NCBI GenBank assembly: GCA_020846885.1
Contig: JADLDC010000204.1
Span: forward strand, 1 to 52,105
Length of the DNA stretch: 52,105 nucleotides
DNA from: Acidobacteriota bacterium
GTDB lineage: Bacteria; Acidobacteriota; Blastocatellia; Pyrinomonadales; Pyrinomonadaceae
Reading direction: 5' to 3'
This document shows, one piece after another, positions 15,836 through 23,530 of this stretch. The translations under genes were made by a program, and so were the position numbers. Numbering within the stretch: the stretch's first letter is position 1; each line of letters begins with the position of its first letter. Under the pieces are notes generated by a model that made no database searches, was not told where the DNA came from, and saw only the letters and a list, made by a program, of their open reading frames with translations.

Positions 15836-17452
15836 TCACTTTTGATTTTCAGGAACTTCGCTATTCTTTGCCCATATCTGCCACGCTTCAGTCAGCTTCT
15901 TCACCATTTCCGGATGCTTGGCGGAAACATCGTTCGTCTCTGTCCGGTCGGCATCCATGTCGTAGAGTTCCCATTTCTTTGCCGTGACGCCCCAGACGAG
16001 CTTCCACTTCCCGATCCGATACGCCCTTGATCCGTAAAGGAACCAGCCCAACTCGCGCTCCTTCGAAAACTTTCCGCCTTTAAGGACCGGCATCAAACTC
16101 TTGCCTTCGACCGGGATGGTCTTTGCTCCGCCGCGTTCGGCCGGATACTTTGCTCCGGAAACTTCCATAAACGTCGGAAGCAGGTCGATCAAATGTCCTA
16201 TTTCGTTCGTGATCGTGTTCGGCTTTATCTTTTTATTCCATCGAACTATCATCGGCGTCGTCAGGCCGCCTTCGTATGTCCAGGTCTTGTATCGCCGAAA
16301 CGGCGACGATTGAGCGGTCGCCCAACCCGGCCCGCAGAAAACATACGAGTCTTTTGAGCCGAACTTCTTACCTTTATTGTATGCCCGATATTCTGCGTAC
16401 TTCTCGGAGCCCGGCGGTATATCACTTGCACAGCCGCCATTGTCTGAAAAGAAAACAACGATGGTGTCGTCATCTATACCCGTCTCTTTCAAGGCCGCCA
16501 TCACTCGCCCAATGCTCTGGTCCATTCGGTCAACCATTGCCGCATAGACCTCCATCTTTTGGATCTCCCACGCCTTGTCCTCAGCCGAGATCGACTCCCA
16601 AGAATCAACTTTGAGGTCGTAGCGCCAGTTCCCCAGCTTCGGATCAGGATCAGGAAGCCCCCATTTTTCTGAAATTATTCCCAGCTCTACCATCCGCTGA
16701 TGGCGTTTCTTTCTGAGCACATGGTAGCCGTCGTCATATTTCCCGCGATATTTTGCAATGTCCTGCGGCAACGCCTGCATCGGGTAATGCGGTGCAAAAT
16801 GCGCGAGGTGCAGAAAGAACGGTTTTTTAGCTTTGGCAAATTTCCTGATCTGAGCTATTGCATGGTCGGTTATCGCGTCAGTATCGTAATAGTTGTCCGG
16901 AACACTCTTGATAACATCCGCGTTATGCACAAACGGCTGTTTCGGGCCGGCGTGACTAACGAATGGCGGATCGGGCGCCGACGGATCAAAGTGATTTACC
17001 GCACCTATCATCGACCCGTAATATTCGTCAAAGCCGCGGTCGATCGGCCGGGTCGGTTCACCGCCAAGGTGCCATTTGCCGCTCATCGCGGTTGCGTAAC
17101 CGGCGCCCTTTAAAACTTCCGCAACCGTGGCCATGTTCGGCTTCAACAACCCGCCCGGCTTGAATCGCGGGTGCACGCCCGTCAGCATTGCCACGCGGGA
17201 AACATTGCAGACGGCACAATTGAAGAACTGTTTGAACCGCATCCCCTCGGCCGCGATCTTGTCCAAATTTGGAGTAGCGATCTCGCCGCCGTAACAGCCA
17301 AGATCAGCAAACCCCAGATCATCCGCAACGATCATGATGATGTTCGGCGGGCTTTTTTCTTTCGCATCCGCCGAATCGCCCAGGGCCGTCAGTGCCAATG
17401 CTCCGACACCCGAGCCAATAAACGTTCTGCGGTCGATCTTGTTTTTCGTCAT
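15836..17452 (-). CDS. Tat-exported arylsulfatase-family protein with atypical active-site motif
   Basis: A 538-aa alkaline-phosphatase-superfamily sulfatase. A Tat signal (DRRTFIGSG plus hydrophobic stretch) precedes the metal-binding ADDLGFADLGCYGG (Asp44, Asp45). The position normally occupied by the formylglycine motif C-x-P/A-S-R reads Cys82-N-V-S-R followed by VAMLTG, so the proline is replaced by valine. Downstream GKWHLGG, HLAHFAPHYP and FFSDNGG are all conserved, so the fold and most metal ligands are intact. It probably removes sulfate esters from the glycan if the cysteine is still matured. Exported in folded form through Tat, it would have to be matured in the cytoplasm; no formylglycine-generating enzyme is in this window. 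It lies directly after the TonB receptor in unit 2. Confidence 0.9.
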   Translation of the reverse strand: MTKNKIDRRTFIGSGVGALALTALGDSADAKEKSPPNIIMIVADDLGFADLGCYGGEIATPNLDKIAAEGMRFKQFFNCAVCNVSRVAMLTGVHPRFKPGGLLKPNMATVAEVLKGAGYATAMSGKWHLGGEPTRPIDRGFDEYYGSMIGAVNHFDPSAPDPPFVSHAGPKQPFVHNADVIKSVPDNYYDTDAITDHAIAQIRKFAKAKKPFFLHLAHFAPHYPMQALPQDIAKYRGKYDDGYHVLRKKRHQRMVELGIISEKWGLPDPDPKLGNWRYDLKVDSWESISAEDKAWEIQKMEVYAAMVDRMDQSIGRVMAALKETGIDDDTIVVFFSDNGGCASDIPPGSEKYAEYRAYNKGKKFGSKDSYVFCGPGWATAQSSPFRRYKTWTYEGGLTTPMIVRWNKKIKPNTITNEIGHLIDLLPTFMEVSGAKYPAERGGAKTIPVEGKSLMPVLKGGKFSKERELGWFLYGSRAYRIGKWKLVWGVTAKKWELYDMDADRTETNDVSAKHPEMVKKLTEAWQIWAKNSEVPENQK

Positions 17453-17515
17453 GATCTAGAATTATGAGGAGCCGGCAAATTTCGCGGCTCCATTTCAGTC
17501 CTAAGTTACCGATCG

Positions 17516-20500
17516 TTAGAAAAGGAACCTGATACCAAGTTGAACGCTTCGGTTGTCGCGCTGACGCGTGATCATCGCTCCCGACGCATTTGAGACGAAA
17601 TAGTTGAGGCTTGGCCCAAGTAGATTGACTCTATTGAAGGCATTGAATACCTCGCCTCTCAACTGCAGTTTCATTCGCTCGCCGAATTTCACATCCTTGT
17701 GCAAGCCAAAGTCAAAGCTTACGAGGTCCGGGCCCCAAATAATGTTTGGCGGGGCGTTTCCGTTGACGTTCGTGGTCGCGGAATTAACAAAGCAATCATA
17801 ATCAAACCATCGCTCAACGGTTCGTTGATCTGCCGGAAGATTACCGTCGCAGATCCGGTCAGGGGCCCGGCCATTCGCTCCCCTTACACTGAAAGGCTGG
17901 CCGGTTTGGACCGTGGTGATCATATTCATGCGCCATCCGCCAAGAATGGCGTTGACCGTCGGATTCCAATTGTTGCCGAATGTCTTCCCTTTTCCGAACG
18001 GCAGGTCGTACGAACCCGAGAAAGTAAATCGATGCCGAACGTCAAAGTCCGCGTTTGTCCTGATCCTTGTGTACTTGTACGTCCCGGGATTTTCCGGATC
18101 GATCTCGTCCAGATTCTCGTCGATATGATCGTTTGATGCTTCGGCGATCGCATGTGACCATGTATACGCCGCCAGGAAGCTCAACCCATCCTTGAACCGC
18201 TTTGTCATTTTTGCCTGAAGGGCATGGTAGCTGGAATTGAATCCTTTCAAACGAAGGCTCACAACATTACTGCCGCCGCCCGACACCCAGCCTGGATTAT
18301 GGGATGAGATCTTTGCCAACAAGACCGGATCATAACTTCGCATTGATCCCAATCCGTTCAGATTGGTTCCTTTCGATCCGACATAAGAGGTTTCCGCAAC
18401 GACGCCCCATCCGAGTTCTCTTGCTATCCCAAGATTCCAGTGCTGAACGTTCCCGGTCGGGTAGTAGCGCGGATTGAGCCACGTGTTTCCGGGCGATGCG
18501 GGTGCAGTGAGGGGAAGTTCAAATGGCTCCTGGTCCATTGGTATCAAATGATTGATCCGGTCAGGCTGCAGCGAAGCCCTTGTCCGCCAGAGGAATTGGC
18601 TGCTGAACGGGGCGACGAATGAACCGTAACCGGTGGTGTACAGCGTCTCGCTATTGTAAACCATGCCGTATCCACCTCGCACGACAGTTGAATTGCCCTT
18701 GAACAGCCTATAGGCGAATCCGATCCGCGGCCCGAAGTCGAACTTGTTGGCGTCGAACGGTGTATTTGGACCGCCCGTTTCGTAATTGAACTGAAGGTCC
18801 TGCAGCAGCGCCGGGTCTGTTCGCTCCGAATACCATGGCATCCCGGTTTCCCAATTAAGGGTCATGAACTTGCCGTCTTTCGAAGCGAATGGAGGCTCAA
18901 AATCATATCGCAGGCCGAGATTGAGCGTAAGCCGGTCGTTGACCTTCCAGTCATCCTGAAAATATAGGCCGATACTCGTTCGTGTCGATCGGGCATAGGT
19001 AGAATCACCAAAACTATAGTTGGTATAAGATGAGACGCCGGTCAGCAGGTCTGCAAAAGTATGGCCCGCAACTCGATAGTTCAGATTGTTCGCGGCACTT
19101 CCGGTTTCGCTGAACCCAATATAGTAGGCCCCGAACCTTGCGACATCATAAAGCCAGCCATAGTCTTGCGCTTTGATATCCGCACCGAACGAGAACGTGT
19201 GTTCGCCTTGAACATACACCAGGTCCTCGCGCAGGTACCAGGTGTTATTGTCCCGCATATTCGGGCCCTGTACGCCAAGGGTCATAAACCTGTTCCCGAC
19301 TGTATAGAGCTGTACACGCGGAAAGCCCGTGATGTCATCGCCTTTCTCATTCCCCAACCAGAAACCGTATTCCGCGGCGTAGTTCTTGTCCGACTTTGCA
19401 TGCTGATAGCCGTTGTCGCTCCACGTGTAATTGAACTTGGTGTCGCTGACGAGAGTTCGCGTTAACGGTCGGGTATATCCTATGGCTATCGTTTTGCCGT
19501 AGTCGTAATAATTCTGGTCCGCAAATTCCGTTATGCCCGGGATCACATTGTCATACTTTCCGTAATTGTAACTGCCGTTCAGTGTACTTCCGTCTTTGAA
19601 GTTGTGATCGAGTTTGATCAGATACTTGTCTGTGGTCCTGTTGCCGCTCTTGAAAACCCGCAAATTGAAGATCGGGTCGTTGAAATTCGGTTCGGGAATA
19701 AGGTCCATCAATCGTACACCTAGCGGATTGATAATATTTGAAGGAAGGATCTTGCTCGGGATCACGACCTGCTGGCAGTGTTGGGCCGAAGTTGGCGGCG
19801 TGGTTTGGGTCGGCGGAAGGACCAACGGCAGGTTCGGGTTCGGACAGGTGGCGGTAACTGTGTACTGGAACGGATTTACAATAACGACCGGTTGGCCGCT
19901 GGCACTATATGGGTTCAGCGTCTGACTGAAGTTCCCCGTACGTTCAAGTGCGGTCGGCGCAAAGCCTTCGATAAACTGGCCCGGCTTTTTCTGCCGATAA
20001 AATTCGGCACTAAAGAAAAAGAAAGTGCTGTTTTTGATGATCGGGCCGCCGATCGTCCCGCCAAATTGATTCTGAATATAGCTTGGGCTGTCCTCGCGGG
20101 TTCCGGTATAGAAATAAGGAAGAGCGTCCAGGGTCTTGTCTCTATGAAATTCGTAGAGCGATCCGCTGAACTTATTCGTTCCGGATTTTGTTACAACACT
20201 TATGACGCCGCCGCCCGCTCGTCCGTATCGTGCCGAATAAAGGCTTGTTTCAACCCGAAATTCTTTGACGGCGTCGAGCGCCGGAGACGAGACCAATTGG
20301 CCGAAATAGCTGTCGGTAGAGTCAGCCCCATCGACGTAGTATGAGTTGTCTCTCGATCTTGCCCCGCCAAAACTTGCCGAAACGCCCTTGCTGTCGATCG
20401 CACCGGTCTTTCCGCTTCCGGTCGAAACTCCCGGAACAAGGCCCGAGAGTTCGATGAACTCACGCCCGTTGAGCGGCATGTTCTCGATGATCCTTTCGTT

Positions 20501-20914
20501 GATGACCTCGCCCAGAGTCGGATTCTCGGTGTTGACCCCTCGATTCGCATCGTCGGTGACTATCACCTCTTCGCTCACCGACCCGACCTCCAATTGAATG
20601 TCTTCCCGGTGCAGTTGGTTGACATTGACCGTCGATTGCAGGATCTCGGACCGCCTAAAGCCGGCGGCTTCGGCCAGGATCCGATAATTTCCGGGTTGAA
20701 GAAAATCAAACCTGTAATTCCCGTCCGAATCGGTCGTAGTATTCCGACGGACACCCGTGGCGTTATTGGTGATCGTTACCGCTACAGAAGGCACAACCAG
20801 TCCGTTCGGATCTTTCACGGTGCCGACAACGGCTCCCTGATTGGCAGTTTGCGCAATACAAACGCCTGCGGCAACAAATACGATTAGGATCAGTTGGCCC
20901 ACTAACTTTTTCAT
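17516..20914 (-). CDS. Oar-like TonB-dependent outer-membrane receptor
   Basis: The 1132-aa product has a Sec signal peptide (MKKLVGQLILIVFVAAGVCIAQ). A carboxypeptidase-regulatory-like beta-sandwich (~28-95, with VGTVKDPNG, SDGNYRF and LQPGNYRI) is followed by a plug domain (~130-300, with NMPLNGREF, YYVDGADST and SVVTKSGTN) and a large beta-barrel ending VQLGIRFLF with the terminal Phe usual for outer-membrane proteins. No SusD partner is encoded, as is typical of Acidobacteriota. It would import an oligosaccharide or released sugar acid for the periplasmic enzymes and SSS symporters. The start at 20914 has AGGAG 7-11 nt upstream; a longer ORF to 21097 would delete the regulatory leader. 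It is the first gene of unit 2. Confidence 0.92.
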   Translation of the reverse strand: MKKLVGQLILIVFVAAGVCIAQTANQGAVVGTVKDPNGLVVPSVAVTITNNATGVRRNTTTDSDGNYRFDFLQPGNYRILAEAAGFRRSEILQSTVNVNQLHREDIQLEVGSVSEEVIVTDDANRGVNTENPTLGEVINERIIENMPLNGREFIELSGLVPGVSTGSGKTGAIDSKGVSASFGGARSRDNSYYVDGADSTDSYFGQLVSSPALDAVKEFRVETSLYSARYGRAGGGVISVVTKSGTNKFSGSLYEFHRDKTLDALPYFYTGTREDSPSYIQNQFGGTIGGPIIKNSTFFFFSAEFYRQKKPGQFIEGFAPTALERTGNFSQTLNPYSASGQPVVIVNPFQYTVTATCPNPNLPLVLPPTQTTPPTSAQHCQQVVIPSKILPSNIINPLGVRLMDLIPEPNFNDPIFNLRVFKSGNRTTDKYLIKLDHNFKDGSTLNGSYNYGKYDNVIPGITEFADQNYYDYGKTIAIGYTRPLTRTLVSDTKFNYTWSDNGYQHAKSDKNYAAEYGFWLGNEKGDDITGFPRVQLYTVGNRFMTLGVQGPNMRDNNTWYLREDLVYVQGEHTFSFGADIKAQDYGWLYDVARFGAYYIGFSETGSAANNLNYRVAGHTFADLLTGVSSYTNYSFGDSTYARSTRTSIGLYFQDDWKVNDRLTLNLGLRYDFEPPFASKDGKFMTLNWETGMPWYSERTDPALLQDLQFNYETGGPNTPFDANKFDFGPRIGFAYRLFKGNSTVVRGGYGMVYNSETLYTTGYGSFVAPFSSQFLWRTRASLQPDRINHLIPMDQEPFELPLTAPASPGNTWLNPRYYPTGNVQHWNLGIARELGWGVVAETSYVGSKGTNLNGLGSMRSYDPVLLAKISSHNPGWVSGGGSNVVSLRLKGFNSSYHALQAKMTKRFKDGLSFLAAYTWSHAIAEASNDHIDENLDEIDPENPGTYKYTRIRTNADFDVRHRFTFSGSYDLPFGKGKTFGNNWNPTVNAILGGWRMNMITTVQTGQPFSVRGANGRAPDRICDGNLPADQRTVERWFDYDCFVNSATTNVNGNAPPNIIWGPDLVSFDFGLHKDVKFGERMKLQLRGEVFNAFNRVNLLGPSLNYFVSNASGAMITRQRDNRSVQLGIRFLF

Positions 20915-21094
20915 GGCTGTTTTCTCCTGAGAATCTGGAAAGATTTTAAAATACCGCTTGTACTCTTGTCTTGATCGCCTTGGGTTCAAATAGTGCCGAC
21001 AGTGAGTGATCTTAAGGGCAATTACACCTTTCCTGCCACCGTTCGAACTGCCTATTGGGGAGCGATCAAAGAGATCAAAAATTGAGAGGGATAC

Positions 21095-21106
21095 CACGCT
21101 ACCGCC
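21095..21106 (-). promoter_or_regulatory. ops-like element (GGCGGTAGCGTG) before the TonB receptor
   Basis: On the minus strand 21106-21095 reads GGCGGTAGCGTG, identical to the 12-nt operon polarity suppressor that recruits RfaH in enterobacteria. It lies in the untranslated leader about 180 nt before the TonB receptor start and about 140 nt after the inferred transcription start. The regulon encodes its own NusG paralog at 39312-39830, so this is a candidate recruitment site for that protein. Identity is seen directly; the function is inference. Confidence 0.6.
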
Positions 21107-21122
21107 ATCTCGTTCGAGTTTT

Positions 21123-21143
21123 ATGCCGGTCTATGTCCGGCAT
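21123..21143 (-). promoter_or_regulatory. Leader hairpin upstream of the unit-2 ops element
   Basis: On the minus strand ATGCCGG, loop ACATAGA, CCGGCAT forms a perfect 7-bp stem with a 7-nt loop. No T-run follows, so it is not an ordinary terminator. It ends 16 nt before the ops-like element. A hairpin of the same stem and loop length precedes the ops in leader 1 (39284-39304). Confidence 0.5.
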
Positions 21144-21253
21144 CTCGATCGACGGCTGTCTGGCGAAAACTGTGATCACCTTGGAATATGATCCGTCGAT
21201 GAACTGAGTCTGGCGTTACAGCTTTCGGGGCGACAAGATACGGTTACAAATTG

Positions 21254-21282
21254 AACTTAAGATAGTTCCTCTTCTATGTAAA
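21254..21282 (-). promoter_or_regulatory. Candidate promoter of unit 2
   Basis: TTTACA at 21282-21277 (5/6 of the -35 consensus) and TAAGTT at 21259-21254 (weak -10) are 17 bp apart. They occupy exactly the positions, relative to the shared palindrome, that TTTATT and TATAAT occupy in front of the NusG paralog. The weak boxes suggest dependence on an activator. Confidence 0.35.
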
Positions 21283-21326
21283 TAGCTTTTTGGCCCGATC
21301 GGCGGGTTTGGTTCAGTCGGCTGAAC
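21280..21326 (-). promoter_or_regulatory. Shared operator module B: GTTCAG-N4-CTGAAC plus AAATAGCTTTTT block
   Basis: The palindrome GTTCAG-TCGG-CTGAAC occupies 21311-21326 and AAATAGCTTTTT occupies 21280-21291. The distance between their left edges is 31 bp, exactly as in module A (39932-39978). With the candidate promoter at 21254-21282 the palindrome would be centred near -71. The likely ligand is a dimeric regulator; the IclR protein encoded at 40047-40880 is the best candidate. Confidence 0.65.
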
Positions 21327-21343
21327 AGCGGGAGAATCTATTC

Positions 21344-22336
21344 CTAAACTTCCTGCCAAGCATTTTTTTCGATCGATCTTATCAATGCGTCCGCGACCCG
21401 CAGCGCGTTGATTCCGTCATCGACCGTTACCTTACATTCGATATCTGAGTTGATCACGTCCAGAAAATGCTCTATTTGTTTGAGCATCATTGAATCGAAA
21501 GTTTCGGCGATGTCGTAAACCCGTTCAAAATCGTCCTCATATTTCTGCAAGGTGATCGATGTTTTTGTCGCATTGATCGTGAGAACGCCTTCGTCGCCGA
21601 TCATCGTGAAAGCTCTGGTTCCGGGAGACAATATATAGTCTAGATGTGCCGTGCCCGAGACGCCGGATTCCATATCGAAAAGTGCATTCACAACATTCGG
21701 TGACTGTTTCTTTTCACGATTTCCCGATGTGTGACTTATTCCGACGACTCTCTTTACTTTGCCGAGAAACCATTGCAGGTAGTCCCATTCATGGCTGTAA
21801 TCGACAAACAGCTTGTTGATCTCAGTCTGGCTGAAGCGGTTCTTTGCCGCAACCAGGGTGTTGTACGAGCCGAGCAAGATTTGAAACGAGACGATCTCGC
21901 CGATAATGCCGCGATCGACCATTTCCTTTGCCTTCAAGAAAACAGAGTTGTGACGAAGCGGATAGCCGACCAATACCTTTGCTTTTGCTTCTTTGATGGT
22001 TGTGATCAAACTATCGCACTGTGTGACATTCTCGGCGATCGGCTTTTCGATCAATACCGCGGCACCTTTGCGACATGCCTGTTCGGCCTGAGAAATATGA
22101 AATTGATCCGGGGCCGCGATAATAAGTCCGTCAAGGCCATATTCGAGCAGCCGGTCGAAAGAATCCGTGGACGCGGCAACACCAGGCAATTCCATTGCGG
22201 CTTTGCGGTGTGATTCGACCGGATCCGCGACATAGATATCCACCCCGCCCCGCTGCGACAACAGCCGTGTATGCCTAAAGCCGATCGAGCCAATGCCGGA
22301 GACACCGATCCGAAGGCGTTTACTATTTTCCGACAT
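21344..22336 (-). CDS. Gfo/Idh/MocA-family oxidoreductase
   Basis: A 330-aa cytoplasmic NAD(P)-dependent oxidoreductase. The Rossmann loop GVSGIGSIGFRH (about 12-23), the GLIIAAPDQFH strand, and the family signature EKPIAENV with its Lys are visible; the C-terminal alpha/beta domain contains FVDYSHEWDYLQWFLG. Members oxidise or reduce sugars, inositols and sugar acids at one hydroxyl, so it likely handles the imported sugar or its lactone. It is the last gene of unit 1; its stop lies only 18 bp from the operator palindrome of unit 2. The ATG is 12 bp after the SGNH gene stop. Confidence 0.88.
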   Translation of the reverse strand: MSENSKRLRIGVSGIGSIGFRHTRLLSQRGGVDIYVADPVESHRKAAMELPGVAASTDSFDRLLEYGLDGLIIAAPDQFHISQAEQACRKGAAVLIEKPIAENVTQCDSLITTIKEAKAKVLVGYPLRHNSVFLKAKEMVDRGIIGEIVSFQILLGSYNTLVAAKNRFSQTEINKLFVDYSHEWDYLQWFLGKVKRVVGISHTSGNREKKQSPNVVNALFDMESGVSGTAHLDYILSPGTRAFTMIGDEGVLTINATKTSITLQKYEDDFERVYDIAETFDSMMLKQIEHFLDVINSDIECKVTVDDGINALRVADALIRSIEKNAWQEV

Positions 22337-22348
22337 AATGTTTAGACG

Positions 22349-23095
22349 TTATGGAACAAAGGATCTGCAAACCGGACTCTTTTCATCAAAGACCCCAAGG
22401 TCATCGAACATCTTTTTCGCAAGGAACAAATGACCGTAAGCATTCGGGTGAATGCTGCCGTCGTTCAGTAACATTTGCAGCCTGCCCGCTGTTCCGATCT
22501 CTTTTTGCCAGTGAGCATAATGATCGACCAACGGAAGTTTGTGTTTGATCGCAACCTCACGGATCGTTTCTACATAGCCCGGAAGGCCCGCACGCTCTTT
22601 AGCACTTGGAAAATGGATCAGATTGGGCGTGTGCAAAAGAAGCATTGCCTGTCGCTGCTTGGTTTTTTCGACTAACTTTTCTAGAGAATCCTTGAAGCCT
22701 TTTCGCCCTGCCTCTCCGTTTCGGCAATCGTTCATTCCCATCTTGAGCGAGACCACTTTCGGCTTAAATTGAAATATTCGCCATTCGTCCCGGCCCAAAA
22801 GGCCCGTCATGGTGTCGCCGCTGATTCCGGTGTTGATGACAATATCGGCCATACGCCGCAATTCCCATCGCACCCTTTCGGCAAAATGTTCAACGTAGCT
22901 TCGATGGCCAAATGTATGAAGGGCGCCGTGTGTGATGCTGTCGCCGGTAAAGACCCAAACGGCCGGCTCGCCGCCTTTCAGTAAGGCCTTTAATTCTTTA
23001 AATGCGTCGTCTTCCGTTCTGATGACATTACCCATCGCTGTGTTGGCCGCGATCGCCGCGGCCCCGGCTGATGCAATGAATCCTCTTCTGTTCAT
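22349..23095 (-). CDS. Exported SGNH/GDSL hydrolase
   Basis: A 248-aa esterase-like protein. The N-terminus MNRRGFIASAGAAAIAAN has the twin arginines and hydrophobic stretch of a Tat signal. SGNH blocks are Ser in FTGDSITHG, Gly in NTGISGDT, Asn in GMNDC, and Asp/His in DGSIHPNAYG. It belongs to a compact SGNH subfamily without the GxDLY domain, so it is not a close paralog of the pair in unit 2. It probably deacylates the glycan or an oligosaccharide in the periplasm. It lies between the RidA-like and Gfo/Idh genes in unit 1. Confidence 0.86.
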   Translation of the reverse strand: MNRRGFIASAGAAAIAANTAMGNVIRTEDDAFKELKALLKGGEPAVWVFTGDSITHGALHTFGHRSYVEHFAERVRWELRRMADIVINTGISGDTMTGLLGRDEWRIFQFKPKVVSLKMGMNDCRNGEAGRKGFKDSLEKLVEKTKQRQAMLLLHTPNLIHFPSAKERAGLPGYVETIREVAIKHKLPLVDHYAHWQKEIGTAGRLQMLLNDGSIHPNAYGHLFLAKKMFDDLGVFDEKSPVCRSFVP

Positions 23096-23127
23096 TGTTT
23101 TGCTCGCTCTATTATCGCAGTCAAAAG

Positions 23128-23523
23128 TTATTTCTGTTCTCGATCAAGATGGTGCATGGTCAGTTGTGCTACGCAGTCTATCTCAAACAAAAGTGTGGGC
23201 GGCAAGCAGTTCGTTATCGTCGTTCTTGACGGAAACGGTTCAGAGAAAACTTCTCTGTAAAGCCGGTTAAACTCCGGCAGGTCCTCGTCGCGTCTCACAA
23301 AACAACCGACCTTTACGATGTCCGCAAGTGTCGCTCCACCAGCCGCGAGGATCGTCCGCAGATTGTCAATGGACCGTTCAAACTCGTCGGCGAATGTCCC
23401 CGCGATTATCTCGCCGGTTTTCAGATCAACAGACGCCTGGCCCGACACGAACAGCAGATCGCCAACACACATCGCGTGCGAGAACGGCAGCTTGAGATCG
23501 CCGAGTATTATCGGTTTCTTCAT
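23128..23523 (-). CDS. ridA: RidA-family enamine/imine deaminase
   Basis: A 131-aa YjgF/YER057c/UK114 protein. The conserved Arg that binds the carboxylate of 2-iminoacids is in PSRTTI, and the strand DLLFVSGQASVDLKTGEI and the helix ERSIDNLRTILAAGGATLADIV match the family. RidA hydrolyses reactive enamine/imine intermediates released by PLP dehydratases to 2-oxoacids. Its presence with the threonine-synthase-like PLP enzyme and aminotransferase of unit 2 suggests that an amino-acid-type intermediate is deaminated in this pathway (inference). It is encoded 7 bp after the glycerate kinase. Confidence 0.88.
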   Translation of the reverse strand: MKKPIILGDLKLPFSHAMCVGDLLFVSGQASVDLKTGEIIAGTFADEFERSIDNLRTILAAGGATLADIVKVGCFVRRDEDLPEFNRLYREVFSEPFPSRTTITNCLPPTLLFEIDCVAQLTMHHLDREQK

Positions 23524-23530
23524 AATTATA

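Larger units (their letters stand above)
20915..21343 (-). promoter_or_regulatory. 429-bp untranslated leader and promoter region of unit 2
   Basis: This gap separates the Gfo/Idh/MocA stop from the TonB receptor start. Read in the direction of transcription it holds, in order, the GTTCAG-N4-CTGAAC palindrome, the AAAAAGCTATTT block, a possible -35/-10 pair, a 7-bp-stem hairpin, an exact ops-type sequence, and the TonB Shine-Dalgarno. Each is listed separately. No credible ORF occupies the gap. The same order of parts, with the NusG-paralog gene inserted, is found at 39090-39979. Confidence 0.75.

Noticed and set aside
20915-21097. Extended N-terminus of the TonB receptor (start 21097)
   Set aside because: The signal peptide starts at 20914 with a good Shine-Dalgarno, and the extra codons are not membrane or secretion-like.
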